A stretch of DNA of 64,000 nt from Porogramme epimiltina (GCA_900155495.1 FTLJ01000815.1:20836-84835); one strand, 5' to 3'. Positions 11,515 to 23,388 are shown, counted from the stretch's first letter. Numbers and translations: made by a program. Notes: a model not told the origin generated them from the letters alone.

Positions 11515-13955
11515 ACGGCGCCCCGCGCGCAAAATGCCCCTGCCCCGTCGTCGCCCCTTCGCGCGCTCGAGGAGCGCGCCGTGATACCCCTCCGCTTCGG
11601 TGTGTTTTCAGTTGGATTTCGCTCGCCCCGCTTCGCTTCGCACCTACCTCTCCGACTGCGCCGCTTGCGATGCGGCCCCGAACGCTCGTTGTTGATGATG
11701 CCCCCCTCCCTCTCACCCTCACCCTCACCCGTCCTTGGATGTGCTGGTTGGTTGGTTGGCCCGTGGACTGGACGTCCGTACTGTGTCTCTCTCCCTTCGC
11801 TCCGTATCTGTTGTGTTTACCGCCGTTGTGCCCTACGCTCGTTTATAATAGCATCCTTTCGCGCTCGTGCCGGAGTGATACCCGTCTACCAGCCCGGAAG
11901 CTGAAGTCCTAGGGTTCAAGGTTCAATGTGTGGTGCGCAGGCGCTGCGCGGGCAAGGCGTATTCCACTTCCACTCGCACTTGAATGAATCTAGTTCGATA
12001 GATCTGTGGTCCGGATCACGATCAAGCTGCTGAAGTGGGACGGTTAAAGGGTTTCCGTCGCTGCCTTGCGCGGACGGACGCGGTGCGCATGATACTTGCA
12101 TTGTGTATTGTGCCCTCGAATAAGACTCATTGCGGCGCGCGATCTGACCCGTCCTAGCAAGAAACAGGATGCGCCCCGTCCACGTAACCCGAGCAGGCCT
12201 CAGGGTAGTACGCTTCTCCCGCGTAGCCCTGCGCCCGGAAAGATCTGCGCCTCTGCACGGGCCGGCGCACGGAGAGGGCCCCCTTCCCTGCCCGGCCCCG
12301 CGCGTGTCGTCCTGAGAGGCCTGAGGCCTGAGAGCCCCCGGTCGTGTTTTGGGTCGCCTCGCGGTGGGAGCGAGCGAGGAGTTCGTGCTGCCGCGGACGG
12401 CCGCGTCGGGCCTCTTGCCGTGACCCCCCCCCCCCCACACACACACCCCGCGGACCATGGCGCGGTCTCCGCGCGATATGCAGCTGTGGGACGGTGGGTG
12501 TTCTCTCCCGAGCGTCCGGCTTGCACAGTACAATTACAAGCTGCTCGGGCGTGATATGGGACGAGGGGAGCTTGCAAGTTGCGGCGGCGCATCGCTCCGA
12601 TTGCCTCCCACTCGTCGTGCCGCCCCGAAGAGGGTGGGCGTAAACCCGCGACCCCCGGCTCGACCGTCCCCCAGATGCGCAAGGGCCCTGCTGTGGGCAG
12701 TCGTGTGTACTTCGGCCCGGGTGGTTTGGTACATATCAGCCCGCGCCGCCCTCGAAGCTGCTTATAATCAGAAGCAGAAGCAGGGCGCGGATGGGGCGCG
12801 TCCCGCGTCCTCGCCCCTCCTCGCCCCCCGTCGCGGCTTCTCGATATCACGCCGGGAGCGTTTAGGACGCCGGCTCGGGGCCGCGGGGAGAAGGCCCGGG
12901 AATCTCGCTGTACCGTTCGGCCGTGCTGCTGTTGTTGAGGTCGATGCGTCTCACGGGAACTGTTCTAGGTTCAACATGTTGGGGGCTGAAGGGCCCGGGG
13001 GCCCGGGGCGAGAGATCTGTGATTCGGACGGGCTTCGTACTTTCTACTTTCAATTCCGCACCAACGTAAGCTGGGTACAACTTCGCGCACATTACTACTA
13101 TGATGTATGGCGGATCGGGGGGGGGAGGAGGTATCGGGTTGAGGTATATATCGGGGGCCTCGGGAGCCACCGCACCCCGATGGACGGGGGCGGGCAGATG
13201 CCGAGGCCGGGAGGGAGGGGAGGGGGGGGTCGGAGGGTACGACTAAATACTAACAAGTGTGCGAGGGTCCAGGCGCGGAGAACAAGGAAACAGGGAGACG
13301 GACGGACGCGCCGAGTCTGGCTAGCAGGGCGGACGGCGGGGACAGCGGACAAGGAACGGACCCAGGACCGTTAGGGGAGGGCCGACGGTGCACCGCGAGC
13401 CAGCCGTGCGCTGCAGCGGAGAGTGGGGTGCTTTCAAGTCGGTGCGGGGTCGTAGCTTCGGGCGTGTACATAGAAGCCATGGGAAGCTTGCGGGGGTTCC
13501 GGGTTTGCGTCGGTGTCCTTCCGCGCGTCGGGTTCGGTCGCGGCCGTCGATAAATATCGGCGTACTCGCGCGTGCACGCGGCAGGGCGTGTGGCGTTTTG
13601 AGCAATCTGTGCGAATGCGGCGTTTATTGACATGGGTGAGTGGAATGATAATAAGGTGAAAGAGTGGAGCGCCACGTACAGTGGTCGAATATAAAGGCAA
13701 TAAATAGCGACAATGTAAAGAATGACTACGGTAAGCTCGTGACGGGGGTCTGCGTGCTCCCATGGGGTGGAAGAGGTCGGGTGGGAGGAGGGAGCGTCGG
13801 TGCTCAGGTGCTCGGGTTTAAGGGTATGGCGAGGGGTAGCGTACGGCGCGAGCGGGCGCGCGGACAGAGCGGGCGGTTGCAGAGGGCGGATCGGCGCGGT
13901 CGTCGAAGCAGGTCGTGGGAGGGTCGTGATCGTGCTAGGGACGGGACCGCGGCGC
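11515..13955. other. Long convergent intergenic region, no gene seen
   Basis: About 2.4 kb lies between the septin stop (plus) and the SH3 gene stop (minus). The DNA is very GC-rich and has long overlapping open frames on both strands (for example 12457-13374 plus and 12200-12850 minus) without domains. A run of about 14 C followed by an (AC) tract lies at 12424-12448. No tRNA A/B boxes were found. Confidence 0.5.
12424..12448 (+). repeat. Poly-C / (AC)n microsatellite
   Basis: A run of about 14 C residues is followed by an alternating ACACACAC stretch. It is a simple sequence tract, prone to length change, and no gene overlaps it. Confidence 0.8.
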
Positions 13956-15035
13956 TCACTGCGCGCGCGTGCTCGTGCCGCTCTTCATCGTCGCCGCCGA
14001 CGCGCCGGACGCGGAGGACGCGCCGCGGCGGTGGCCACGGGGGCGCTCGCAGAGGCAGAAGCGGGGGATGACGCCGCGGTCGCCGGCGTTCTTGCCGACG
14101 CGCTCGACGAGGCACCACTCGTCCTCGTACTCCTCGAGCATGAGGATGACCTCGCCGACCTTGATCGCGAGCTCGTCCGCGAGCGTGGGCACGAACGTGT
14201 GCTCGACGAGCATCTTGCGCGGGAGCTTCTGGCCCTTGACGGACGGCTTCGCCCGCAGGCTCGCGCCCTCGCCGAGCCCTGCGGGCGTCTCGAGGCCGAA
14301 CGAGGAGGTGCGGCGCGGGCTCACTACGACTGATGGCGTGGCGGGAACGGCGAGGTTGTTGCTGTTGGAGCGGTTCTCCTCGTGGGTTACCGTAACGGTG
14401 GGAAGGTTAAGAGCAGGCGGGCGGGGGGAAGGCGTGCGGGCGGGAGGGCTCGACGCGTCGTAGGTGGGGGGAGGAGACCGGGCAGCTTCAGCCATCAGGG
14501 GGACCTTGATGTCCACAACATTTGACGCATCACTCTTCGTGTTGTTGTGACTGAAGATCTGAGGCTTCCACTTGGTGTCCTGGAACTGGGCGGTCGGAGG
14601 GGGCTCCATGGGGAGGATGACGAGCACCTCTTGCTTCTCCACGGGGGTGCTGTCCACAATCGGACGGATCTTCTCGCTGGGGGAGAAGCCGCCGCCTTGG
14701 CGGTATTTCTGCGAGGCGGTAAAGGCCTTACGGCGCCTCCAGACAACGATTCGCCATGTAATAATGCCTGCGCGAGAGGAGGTGTCCCAGGTCACCTTCC
14801 GGATTCTCGCACGTGATATAATGCTCGAAAAACACTCACCCAAAATCAAAACACCCAGGATCACAAAGAACGCGGTGAGGACCTTGACGGAGGTCGGGAG
14901 GACAGTCGCGACTGGCTCGCCGTCCTCTGTCTGGGCGATGTCCCTGGTCTCGAGAACGGCGCGGGCGAAGTGGCCATCCTGGATGTTTCTCCGCTGGAAG
15001 TTGCGGGCGTGAAGGGAAGGGACGATAATGGCCAT
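13956..15035 (-). CDS. Single-pass membrane protein with C-terminal SH3 domain
   Basis: Exons on the minus strand: 15035-14840 and 14767-13956; 1008 nt, 335 residues. ATG 15035 is chosen because the upstream in-frame part is low-complexity. A hydrophobic segment near residues 47-70 (VLTAFFVILGVLILG) is followed by a basic stop-transfer patch WRRRKAF. Next comes a long Pro/Ser-rich cytoplasmic linker. The C-terminal part (about 265-315) has the SH3 signature ADELAIKVGEVILMLEEYED, then DEWCLVERVG and GVIPRFC. TM plus SH3 is the layout of Fus1 and Sho1-type membrane scaffolds in yeast. That similarity is architectural only, and the binding partner is unknown. The 72-nt intron is stop-free and in frame. 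Confidence 0.82.
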   Translation of the reverse strand: MAIIVPSLHARNFQRRNIQDGHFARAVLETRDIAQTEDGEPVATVLPTSVKVLTAFFVILGVLILGECFSSIISRARIRKVTWDTSSRAGIITWRIVVWRRRKAFTASQKYRQGGGFSPSEKIRPIVDSTPVEKQEVLVILPMEPPPTAQFQDTKWKPQIFSHNNTKSDASNVVDIKVPLMAEAARSPPPTYDASSPPARTPSPRPPALNLPTVTVTHEENRSNSNNLAVPATPSVVVSPRRTSSFGLETPAGLGEGASLRAKPSVKGQKLPRKMLVEHTFVPTLADELAIKVGEVILMLEEYEDEWCLVERVGKNAGDRGVIPRFCLCERPRGHRRGASSASGASAATMKSGTSTRAQ

Positions 15036-15676
15036 TAATACAGGGAGAGAAGGAAGAAACGAACGAAAGGGAGGGGGGCGGAAGGGAAGGAAAGAGAAGA
15101 GCAAATGACGTTGGGCCCGCCCCCGAGCGATATATGTGACCGCGCGCTCGTTCGCCGCCATCAACTCTGTCCTGTTCGGGGCGGTGCCATCACTCGTCCA
15201 TCGCCGCGTCCCACCAAACCACTAGGTTTCAGGCACACAGGCGCCCGCTGCCCCCCCGGACACCCACGCCGAGTCGCTCGCCTGTCTTCGACACTGTCCA
15301 CATGGGGGCAGACCGGCGCCGCCATCTTCGCGCAAGTTACATTCGCAATGTTGCCATGCCCACGGACCACTGCAGCTAGTTACAACGTGATGGGATAGTA
15401 CAGCGCACTCTGATATAATGTAACGCACTCTCTGGGGTCGCCCCCGCCCTCTCCGGTCCGTCAGCGTCCGCCAGGCGGCGGATCCAAGGGCGAGGAGAGT
15501 ATCGCGCAGTCAAGGATGCGCCCCTAGAGCGGTCCTGGTCAAACAAGAACGGCCCTCCGCGCATCGTGATAGGTCGAGCTTGCGCAGGTTGCGAACGGAT
15601 ATGCGGGTATGCGGAACACACGCACGGACCCGGCCACTGTTCCCCTCCGCGCCTCCGGCACGCCAGCTGGCGCATG
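15036..15676. other. Intergenic: SH3-gene promoter and AAA+ gene 3' flank
   Basis: About 640 nt with no supported gene. Just upstream of the SH3-gene ATG the minus strand carries a pyrimidine-rich stretch (15045-15100), a common promoter feature in these fungi. Confidence 0.45.
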
Positions 15677-18600
15677 TCAGATCGTGTCCAACAGCAGAGT
15701 CGAGACTGCGCGATAGAGTGATCGCGCGCCCTCGGACGGGATGTACGAGTTGAGTGACGCCCGCACGATCTGGTCCCGAGTCGCCGGCGGCATGTCCGTG
15801 ACCGCGTCGCCCGCGAGCGCGTGCAGGGCCTCGGCGGCGAGCGCCATCTTCTCGTCTGCTGTGAACGCAACGAACGGGAGCACGGCTGTCACGCGCGAGA
15901 GCAAGGACGGCTTGATGGCGTGGAGTCAGCATCGTGGAATCATCCGCCAATCATAATGAGGCTCACCCCTAGTCGATCCGAGACCCGAGGTCGGAGGAGG
16001 CCCATCAAGTCGACGTACTCCTCGCGCGACAGCTGCGTAGCCGGTGCGGGGCGGCTATCCTGGTGTTCAAACACCAAATCGTGTCCGATGTTTGACGTGC
16101 CCAGCCATATCACCTTTGAAACATCAACGTGGCGGTATCCTGCCTCAAACGAACACCGGCCTGCAAGGAATGAAGCGTATATATGAGCAATCGCAATGGG
16201 CACAGGTCCTCTTCGGACACTTACCATACTCCCAAGGCATCAGCAGCGACGATAGGATTTTCTCATCCTGGGTCTTCTCGATCTCCTAATAACGGTACTC
16301 AATGATCAGCGGCGTTCCTACCATCAATCAAAAACGATGACAAACGAACATCGAGCACGACGACACAACGCTTGCCCTCGTTCTCAATCAAGAAGTCCTT
16401 TAGAGAGTTATCCGACGGGGCCTGGCACCTTTGTTAGCGACATAGGTAAACTCGAGGGCTACAGCACCCACCTCCATGGGAGCAATAGAATGGCTCTTCC
16501 AGATGTCGCGGGTGTTTTGCAGGGTGGTCATGTTGACGGTGTGGGTCGGCACATCCAGGAGGGATCCGACTGTCGGAAGCACCGGTTAGTTCGATCATCA
16601 GCTCGGCACCGAAGATGTTTGCTCACATTTGCGCGCGAGAAGGCTCTTCCCATGCCCACTCGGGCCTGCGAAAGGTATGTCAGCTACTTGGGAGCAGTGC
16701 AACAGCTAGATATGCATACCGCATAGGAGAACAACGATAGGGGCCATGGAGGGCATGCTCAGCACTCGGAAAAGCTGCTCGAGCACCCGGTCCTGGCCTA
16801 TCAGATCGTACCGTACTCGCGTCAGCGGCCGGAAGTACGACCTGTGTATCAGAGCCGACGCCCGACGTGTCTGGGGTGAGTCCGCGCGCTCGATGAAGTA
16901 CCTACGCGAGGAGGCTGATTAGTTGAGGACCTGTCTCCAGAGTAAAACGCAAGCTTACCGCGTCGCAGGGTCAAGATGCTCAAGCACCTTTGACAGTCTG
17001 CCCGAGTTCCGTGCAGCTCCCCCGCCCTGCTGCTGCTGCTCCCGCTCCTCGCGGGCCTCCGCCTCGGGGTCGCGCAGGGCGGCTGTGTCTGCACCGTACG
17101 CGAGCAATAGCTTCACCATCTGCATCTTGTTCTTGAGCTGGTCGTTCGCGAGCGTGAACGCAAGCGCGCTCTGGGGGCCGACGTCGTCGTTCGGCCGCGC
17201 CTCCCCGCTCTCGAGCACGCGCCGCACCGCGTCGACGTCGTCGCTCGCGAGAGCGAATAGCAGTGTCGGTCGCGGCGTCGCGATCGCGTGTACGGGTTCG
17301 ATGGGGGTGGCGGGAGCTGAGGCGGTGGGGGCATGAGCAGCGGGGGAGCGGCGCGAGTGCGTGGAGGTGACTGAGAGGAGAGACTGGCGCTTGCGTTGCT
17401 GCTGTTGCTGCTGTGCGGCGAAGATCGACCGGTCGGGCAGGCTGTCCATCGCTGAGACCGGACGGCGGATCGTCTCGTCTTCCTGGTCGGCAGCCTCGTA
17501 CTCAAGGTACTCATCTTCCTGGCGCTCGTCGAAAGAGTCGACGGGTTCAGATAGGCGGCTGTCAGATCGCGAGTGGTGTAGCTGCTGTGTGTGACCCAAG
17601 GACAGCCGGCGTGAGGGGTGATTAAGGAGGGACTTGCGAGAGAAACGGTTGCTCCATGACGGCGGGCGCGAAACGGGTGCGGAAGTAGGTTGTGAGAGAG
17701 GCGATGCGATAGCAGGAATGATATGCAAAGGAGAGTTAGGCTGGGACGATCCAGTGGTATTGTGAATATACGGAGGTATAGTGCTTGAATGCGGTGACGA
17801 TAGCTGTTAAGAAGGGTAAGCGTGGATACTGTATAGGGTCCAATTGAAGCCATACCAGTCTATTATTGGACAGCGAATACTCTGATGATACAGTTGGGGA
17901 GGCTGGCGTAAATGCTGAGAAAAAGATCAGTGCCAGTCACGTCATGAATGTCACTGAGTACGCACCAGTAGATGCAGTAGTAGCCGTAGTAAGTGACGGA
18001 ACGCTGGAGGGAGGAACTGAGGATCCGAGTGACGAAGGCGGATTGTTGAGAATCATGGACTAGAATGCTATTAGCTATGCCGCAAAGAACGCATTGTTAT
18101 AGCAGGCATACCAAACGAAGGGGTTTCAAACTCAAACGCCGGGGATTGGAGGGAGCGGGGGACGGCGCCATCGACGTCTCGTTCACCGGAGAAAGAGGTG
18201 TAGCTGAACGCGGCTGCTGCTCTTCGTTTCCTATGCCCTGCACCTCCACTAGGGGCGAGGGTCTCATCGATAGTCGAGATGACACCGAACGGTCCGAGAC
18301 GGAATGCCGGAACCCGAAGGGGACCTTCTTCGACCCACTCTGCGAACTATGGTCGCTGCTGAGTTGGCTAAGCGAAGACCCAGGGCGTTCGGCGCTCTCC
18401 GCAACATTCTCCTCCTGAGCTGGAGCAGAAAGAGCCGGGGAAGCAGATCGACTAGGAGCGGAGAAAACCAACGAGTTTCGTGCGCTTGTGGGAAGGGAGA
18501 AGTTCCGGATAGGTACCGAGGACGCGGAGGAGGGCGGCCGGGACAGAGGGGGCGAGAAGACGGGAGGTGCGTCATGTTCGGAGAACGAAGATGCGACGGA

Positions 18601-20504
18601 TGGCGGACGGAGGGTTGCTGGGCTCGCGCCAACTCTTTGAGAGTCAGTTAAGATAGCAAATATGTCCTCAGTTGGGGCGTCCGCGATCGCTTCAAAGCTA
18701 CGTGGGGCGATGTCGGCCACAGGCGAAGAATCCATAACAATAGGTGGTCCCAACGAGGAAGGACCAATTACAACGTCCGATTCTTGCTGCGAAATGCTGG
18801 TATTCAGTTGTTGGGTATGCACGGTAGGTGTGTAGTATTGGTCGTAAAGCGACGACATCGAGTCGTCAGATGAGAAGGATGCTTCGCCTACGCGGAGCGA
18901 ATCGTTGCCAACGCTCAGATGTTCCGAGTCGTCGGCGTAGAGAAGGTTTGACGACTCTGGGTCGTCTTCGGATGTCGCCGACTGGGAACGCGCGAGCGTA
19001 GACGGTCCCTCGATATGGATGTCTACTGTACTTGAGTTGACACTTGCCGGAACGTCAGGCTGTTCAAGCGCCAGCAAGATGGAATCCACACTGTCATTCC
19101 TCGAATGTCTTGCCTCGCTTTGTTCGTCCTCTGCTGAAGGGTGTTGCGTCGGGAAGGCGCCAAACCGCGGCGAGAACAAGGCGGAAGCAGTGGGCGGGTC
19201 GAAGCCTGTGTGAGGATGGTTGCCGTAGAGCACGCGTGAAGAGGGGGAGCCGAAAGGCGATGATAGGATTGACAAGGTCGAAAATCGCCGCGGAGTGCGC
19301 GGAGGCGACATGCGTATCGGTTCTGGACCGCCGACATAGTCGGCGTCGGATGAGGTGTCTTGCTGAAAAAGGCTGGGATGGCGAGGGAAAAATGATGCCG
19401 CGAAGTCTATCGGGGAAAGGAGACCTGACGAAGTAGAGGTGGAATCGCGGTGTGAGGAAGGGGCGTGACGTGCTGGGATAGATATTCGGCGTGGGGGAAG
19501 CTGTTCGGCAGAGTCTGACGCCTCGTGAATAAGCGGTTGTATGTCCGGAACCGTGTCGTTCGATAGTGGTGGCGGTGGCTGGATTGCAGGAATCGAGATG
19601 GGCCTGGACGGGCTAGGAGAGTCGAGGTTGACGGAAGCACGTCTCGACGGGGGCTGGGATTCCGTGACTATGGACGTCCGTCTTGAGAAAGAATAGAGGT
19701 CCGAGATCACTACAGAAGCACTTGGAGATTCGTCAGGGGTCTGAGAGCTGTTCTCGGGAGTCGAATGCGATTCTTGTATGACGGCATCAAGGAAGCGCGT
19801 GACGGTTGCATCCTCGTCGTCGGCGATTACTTCGTCGTCCGGACTCCCAGGGCGTGTAGAAAACCCGTCGACGAGGGTAGTGGATCCCTCACCTAATGAG
19901 GATTCGGGAGGTGGTGGCGCGTTGCTCGCCGCGACTGGAGGTGACGCTACGAAATGAAGCAGCCTTCTCGCGTCTTCGCTCAATCCGAGGATGGGCGTGG
20001 GCCGTTCCGAGGAGATAGGAGACGGTGGTGCGGGCAGGCCCAGACCTACGCCGCTGCCTTCTCCCTCTTCCTCGTTTCCAAGAGTGAAGTCTCCATTGGC
20101 GTGCTCCTCCACGCTACCCTCATCCTCAACCGATTCCTGCTCGCCCGATTCTTCCTCTTCCCACCCTTCTTCCTCCACCTGCTGGATAATATCACCAAGA
20201 GCGAGGAGTAGGCTCCGAGTACGAGGGGACCGCGGGGGCGACCTGAAGCGTACAGACTTTGACGGCGTGGGCGAGTCAATTGCGAGGCGATAGTCTGCTT
20301 GGTCTGAGTCCTCTGAGCCGACGATGCTGTCCGGTCGCCGAATCTTGACGGTGTGCATGAAGTTGCACGAGTCTGCGAAGAGACAGCGGCCCTGGGAGTA
20401 GAAGGGACATGGGCGTGCTGATGCCGTGTCAGAGTTTATTGAAACAGCATATATACACAGAAGCACGCACTCTTTTTCTTCCATGGAGGGTCTTCGATGG
20501 TCAT
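15677..20504 (-). CDS. CCCH zinc finger + ankyrin repeats + Clp-type AAA+ ATPase, 1405 residues
   Basis: Exons on the minus strand: 20504-20471, 20417-18112, 18059-17966, 17914-17856, 17803-16959, 16901-16720, 16665-16627, 16569-16472, 16421-16350, 16285-16225, 16160-15967, 15910-15677. The sum is 4218 nt with all phases consistent. Residues 15-33 form a CCCH finger (C-x7-C-x5-C-x3-H; KTRPCPFYSQGRC, split by intron 1). A disordered Ser/Pro-rich stretch of some 950 residues follows, with a Gln tract near residue 960. Ankyrin-like repeats are at about 1008-1080 (VKLLLAYGAD). The AAA+ module has Walker A GPSGHGKS (about 1174), Walker B CVVVLDEIEK, sensor-1 GTSN and the Clp D2-type end SEGARSLYRAV. 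Ankyrin plus Clp-AAA resembles animal CLPB (Skd3), a disaggregase; the zinc finger is not part of that family. The role is unknown, and RNA-linked protein quality control is a guess. It could be two genes if the intron 18060-18111 is wrong, but the AAA part then has no good start. Confidence 0.8.
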
Positions 20505-20512
20505 AGAGACAT
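20501..20512 (-). promoter_or_regulatory. Three-codon uORF overlapping the AAA+ gene start
   Basis: On the minus strand ATG TCT CTA TGA ends within the start codon of the large gene (ATGA overlap). A uORF this short and this placed could lower translation or pass ribosomes on by reinitiation. It lies in the 5' leader if transcription starts upstream of 20512, which I cannot show. Confidence 0.4.
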
Positions 20513-21497
20513 GGGACTTGAATAGTGCAAATAGCCTAGGTGGGGACCGAACGCAAGTTTAACTGTTCCGGTACACACCATTCCGCGCCGTGTAAATTTG
20601 TGGTGCCGTTCATCCGCCGTGTAACAAGACGAATAGTGAAAGTTGTGGGATTTACCGACAAAAGGTGAGTGTGCATACATTGACTTGTCCTTGAATGAAG
20701 CACTTACAGCATGCAGCAATACTCAAGAAGAAGGCTTAGAGAACTCGCCGCAATGTGGCGGGACGTTGCACGGAACGAAGGCGTGAATGGAGGAAGAGTG
20801 GTGAGGAGGGCGGAGATGGAGGCCAGCGTCGGACAGGACGACGTCGGAAAGAAACCCGAACTGGGCGCAAGACGTAATATTCAATTTAGCCGCCAACGCG
20901 TATTCCGGTCACGAGAGCGCGTAAGCCGTTCTATAGCAACGGCGCTAAGCTCCTTCCCCGAGGCACCCGGCGCTCCGATTCGTGAGCAAGGTCTGCACCT
21001 CTCCCATAACCCCCAATAACCCTCGTCTATGAATGCTCACCCCCATGAACTCACAAGTGTCAGTGCAAGAAAACGTCTACTCTCACAGCAATGGTACATT
21101 ATGATTCTACACTTCTCTACGTCACAGCAAACTCGCGCCGCCCGCTCGGCGCAACGGTCCCGACAACAAATTGCCCAGCGGCCGCTTCTGTCGCCCGTCA
21201 CGTATGCTACCGCCCTCCCACGCCCAGCGACCCCCGACACCGGAACCCCATCACGGCCCGCCCAGGCATCTTGCACACTACGAAACGCATCGAGCTTCCC
21301 GACGGCTTGCTTCCTCCGGCCATCTTTCGGAGGCCGAGTCGGACTACAGCACCGTGCCCAACCTGTCCGCGCACGGAGCCCAAAGTAAGGAACGTCAATT
21401 ATGCGAACATACAGTATACCACAAAATCCGAAACGGCCGGAGGGAGGGGGGATCATGGGTGCGCGCGGGCCCCCAGACAGTGCACCGCGCGCACCAC
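20505..21497. other. Intergenic: AAA+ gene promoter and Aha1 3' flank
   Basis: About 1 kb without a supported gene. Short frames occur on both strands (20711-21019 plus, 20501-20719 minus) but show no domain or splice context. Confidence 0.45.
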
Positions 21498-23010
21498 TCA
21501 CGGCCGGTTGTAGAAGTAAGGGAGCGCGAACGCTGCGGCGAGCGCGAGCCCGGCGAACGCGATGGCCATGCATGCGTTCGCCCCTGAGGCCGACTCGCGC
21601 TTCACCTGTGGTGCCGCTTCGGGAATGCGGCGCTTTTGTGGGGGAGGAACGTAAGGGAACACTTGTACATACCCAATGGACTTCAAGCCGTGCACACTAG
21701 AGCAATGTCAGTTGAGGTGACGAATAAGATGGAAGGAATGCGCGTACTAGTAGCCCTGCAGGTTCCTTGTAATCTCATCCTCCATACCTAGCGGCACGCC
21801 ATCCAGAGACCACGTAATCTTCGTGGAGTCGCTACCTTGGTCGAGGGTCGTAGTCAGAGTAGCAAGGTGATCTGAAGGCGGGCGTGAGTAACAGCATACG
21901 TGGTAAACGGAGTCTCAGCACACCTGTTGGCCAAGTGGGGCTCGACAACGCCCACGTCTGCACAAACTCCTTCGGCGCGGAAAGCGACACAAACTTGCCC
22001 TTTACGCCGCCACCAAACAAGCTGTACTCAGCTTCGGGCTGCGGCGTGCTCTGTGTCACAGCAGTAGCGTAAGTAGAGTACATAGAGTAAGAAATCAACA
22101 CGTACCTTCGCCGGCGCACGCGTCCACGAGGGTATCCGCTTCTCGTCCGTCAGCAGCCCGAACAAATCGTCCGCCGCGGCCATGAACTGCGCATCGACCG
22201 TCACCGTCGTCGTGTTGTTCGCCTTCTCGGGTGCACGCGGCTTCGGCTTAACTGCCTCCGCCTTCGTCGATGCAGCGGGAGCAGGGGTCGCGGTTCCGGG
22301 AGTGGAGGGGCCGGGCGTGCCCTGACGCGATGGCTGCGCGGACACCGTGAGGTCCTTGCCGTGCGTCTCTACGATCGCGGCCGGGAACTCGGCGAACTTG
22401 GTCTCGAGCGCGGTGGCCAGCTTCGCCTTGGCCAGCTTAAAGAGCGCCTCGACCGCGGGGGAGCGCGCAGTGCTGAGACTCCACTCGTACTAAAGTGCGG
22501 TACATATTCACGCAACGTAATATGGTGGGGGGTGGTAGGGGCAGATGAGCGCAGGGTGGTAAGGATATGTGGAGGGGCACGTACAACGTAGTCTGACGTG
22601 CCGTCCAGCGTGATCTCATGCGAGACCTCGGGGATAGTGAGCTTGCCCGTCACAGCAGTCCCGTCAGACGCAGTACCCGACCAGTTCAACACGACTTTAC
22701 AGTCGTAGATCGTGATCAACCTTTTTCATGAGCGAAGCGTCAGTGCCTGACCCACACCGTGGCGCACCAATGTCACGAAGGAATGACGCAGCACGTACTT
22801 GCTTTTCCGTTGGCCAAGCTCCACGTCACCATCGACCTCTACGACACGCTCGATGCCGACCTCCTCCGAGCCTTCTCCAGACACCCGTATCGCAGTCAAT
22901 TCGCGGTCGAACCATTGCTTCGCCCAGGGCGTGACTGTCTTGTTCTTCCAGTGCCAGTTGGCCGTGGACGTTGCCATCGCTGGGGGGATCGTGCTCGCCA
23001 TTGCGTCCAA
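21498..23010 (-). CDS. AHA1: Aha1-type activator of Hsp90 ATPase with C-terminal membrane segment
   Basis: Exons on the minus strand: 23010-22799, 22720-22585, 22489-22106, 22050-21924, 21871-21748, 21696-21498. The sum is 1182 nt, 393 residues. A second in-frame ATG at 23001 is also possible. The N-terminal domain opens with ANWHWKNKTVTPWAKQWF and has LITIYDCKVVLNWSG and GKLTIPEVSHE. The C-terminal AHSA1 domain shows FMAAADDLFGLLTDEKRIPS, FSLFGG-like EYSLFGGGVKGKFV, and KITWSLDGVPLGMEDEI. Aha1 binds the middle domain of Hsp90 and speeds ATP hydrolysis in the cytosol. After the usual end (GYYVHGLKSIGY) there is an added tail of about 55 residues. It ends in the hydrophobic helix ACMAIAFAGLALAAAFALPY plus five residues, so the protein may be tail-anchored. 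Confidence 0.9.
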
Positions 23011-23388
23011 AAGTGGTGGAGTCGGCTTGATTAAGTTTATGCTACAAGAGAGAGATAACGGAACAGAGGCAGCGGGAAGAGAGCTCTAGACAAACGTGCA
23101 GGCAGGGGGGACGTGGGGCTAGGCGAAGGTGGATTTATTGCCGAGCAAGCGATGACGCTCGCGCGATCGCAGATCTCCAGAACTTTCGAGGACCCTCCTC
23201 ATACCTCTACCACCAGATTCGCCACGCATGGCTCCGCTCGTGCACAATCCATACAGTGCCTTAGAAAAGGTAAGAATATCATGTTTCGCGGGGTGGTACA
23301 CAGATAGATAGGCTACTAAGTATCCAGAATCACAGATTTGACATGATGATACAGTTGGTTTGTTCGAACTTCTTCAAGCCTTACGTAC

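Noticed and set aside
12200..13374. Open frames of 216-305 codons in the septin/SH3 gap
   Set aside because: Composition follows base bias, frames overlap on both strands, and no splice pattern or domain supports any of them.
17729..18111. Separate genes for the zinc-finger and ankyrin-AAA parts
   Set aside because: No good start codon exists for the AAA part, and three consecutive introns (18060-18111, 17915-17965, 17804-17855) join the two halves with matching phases.
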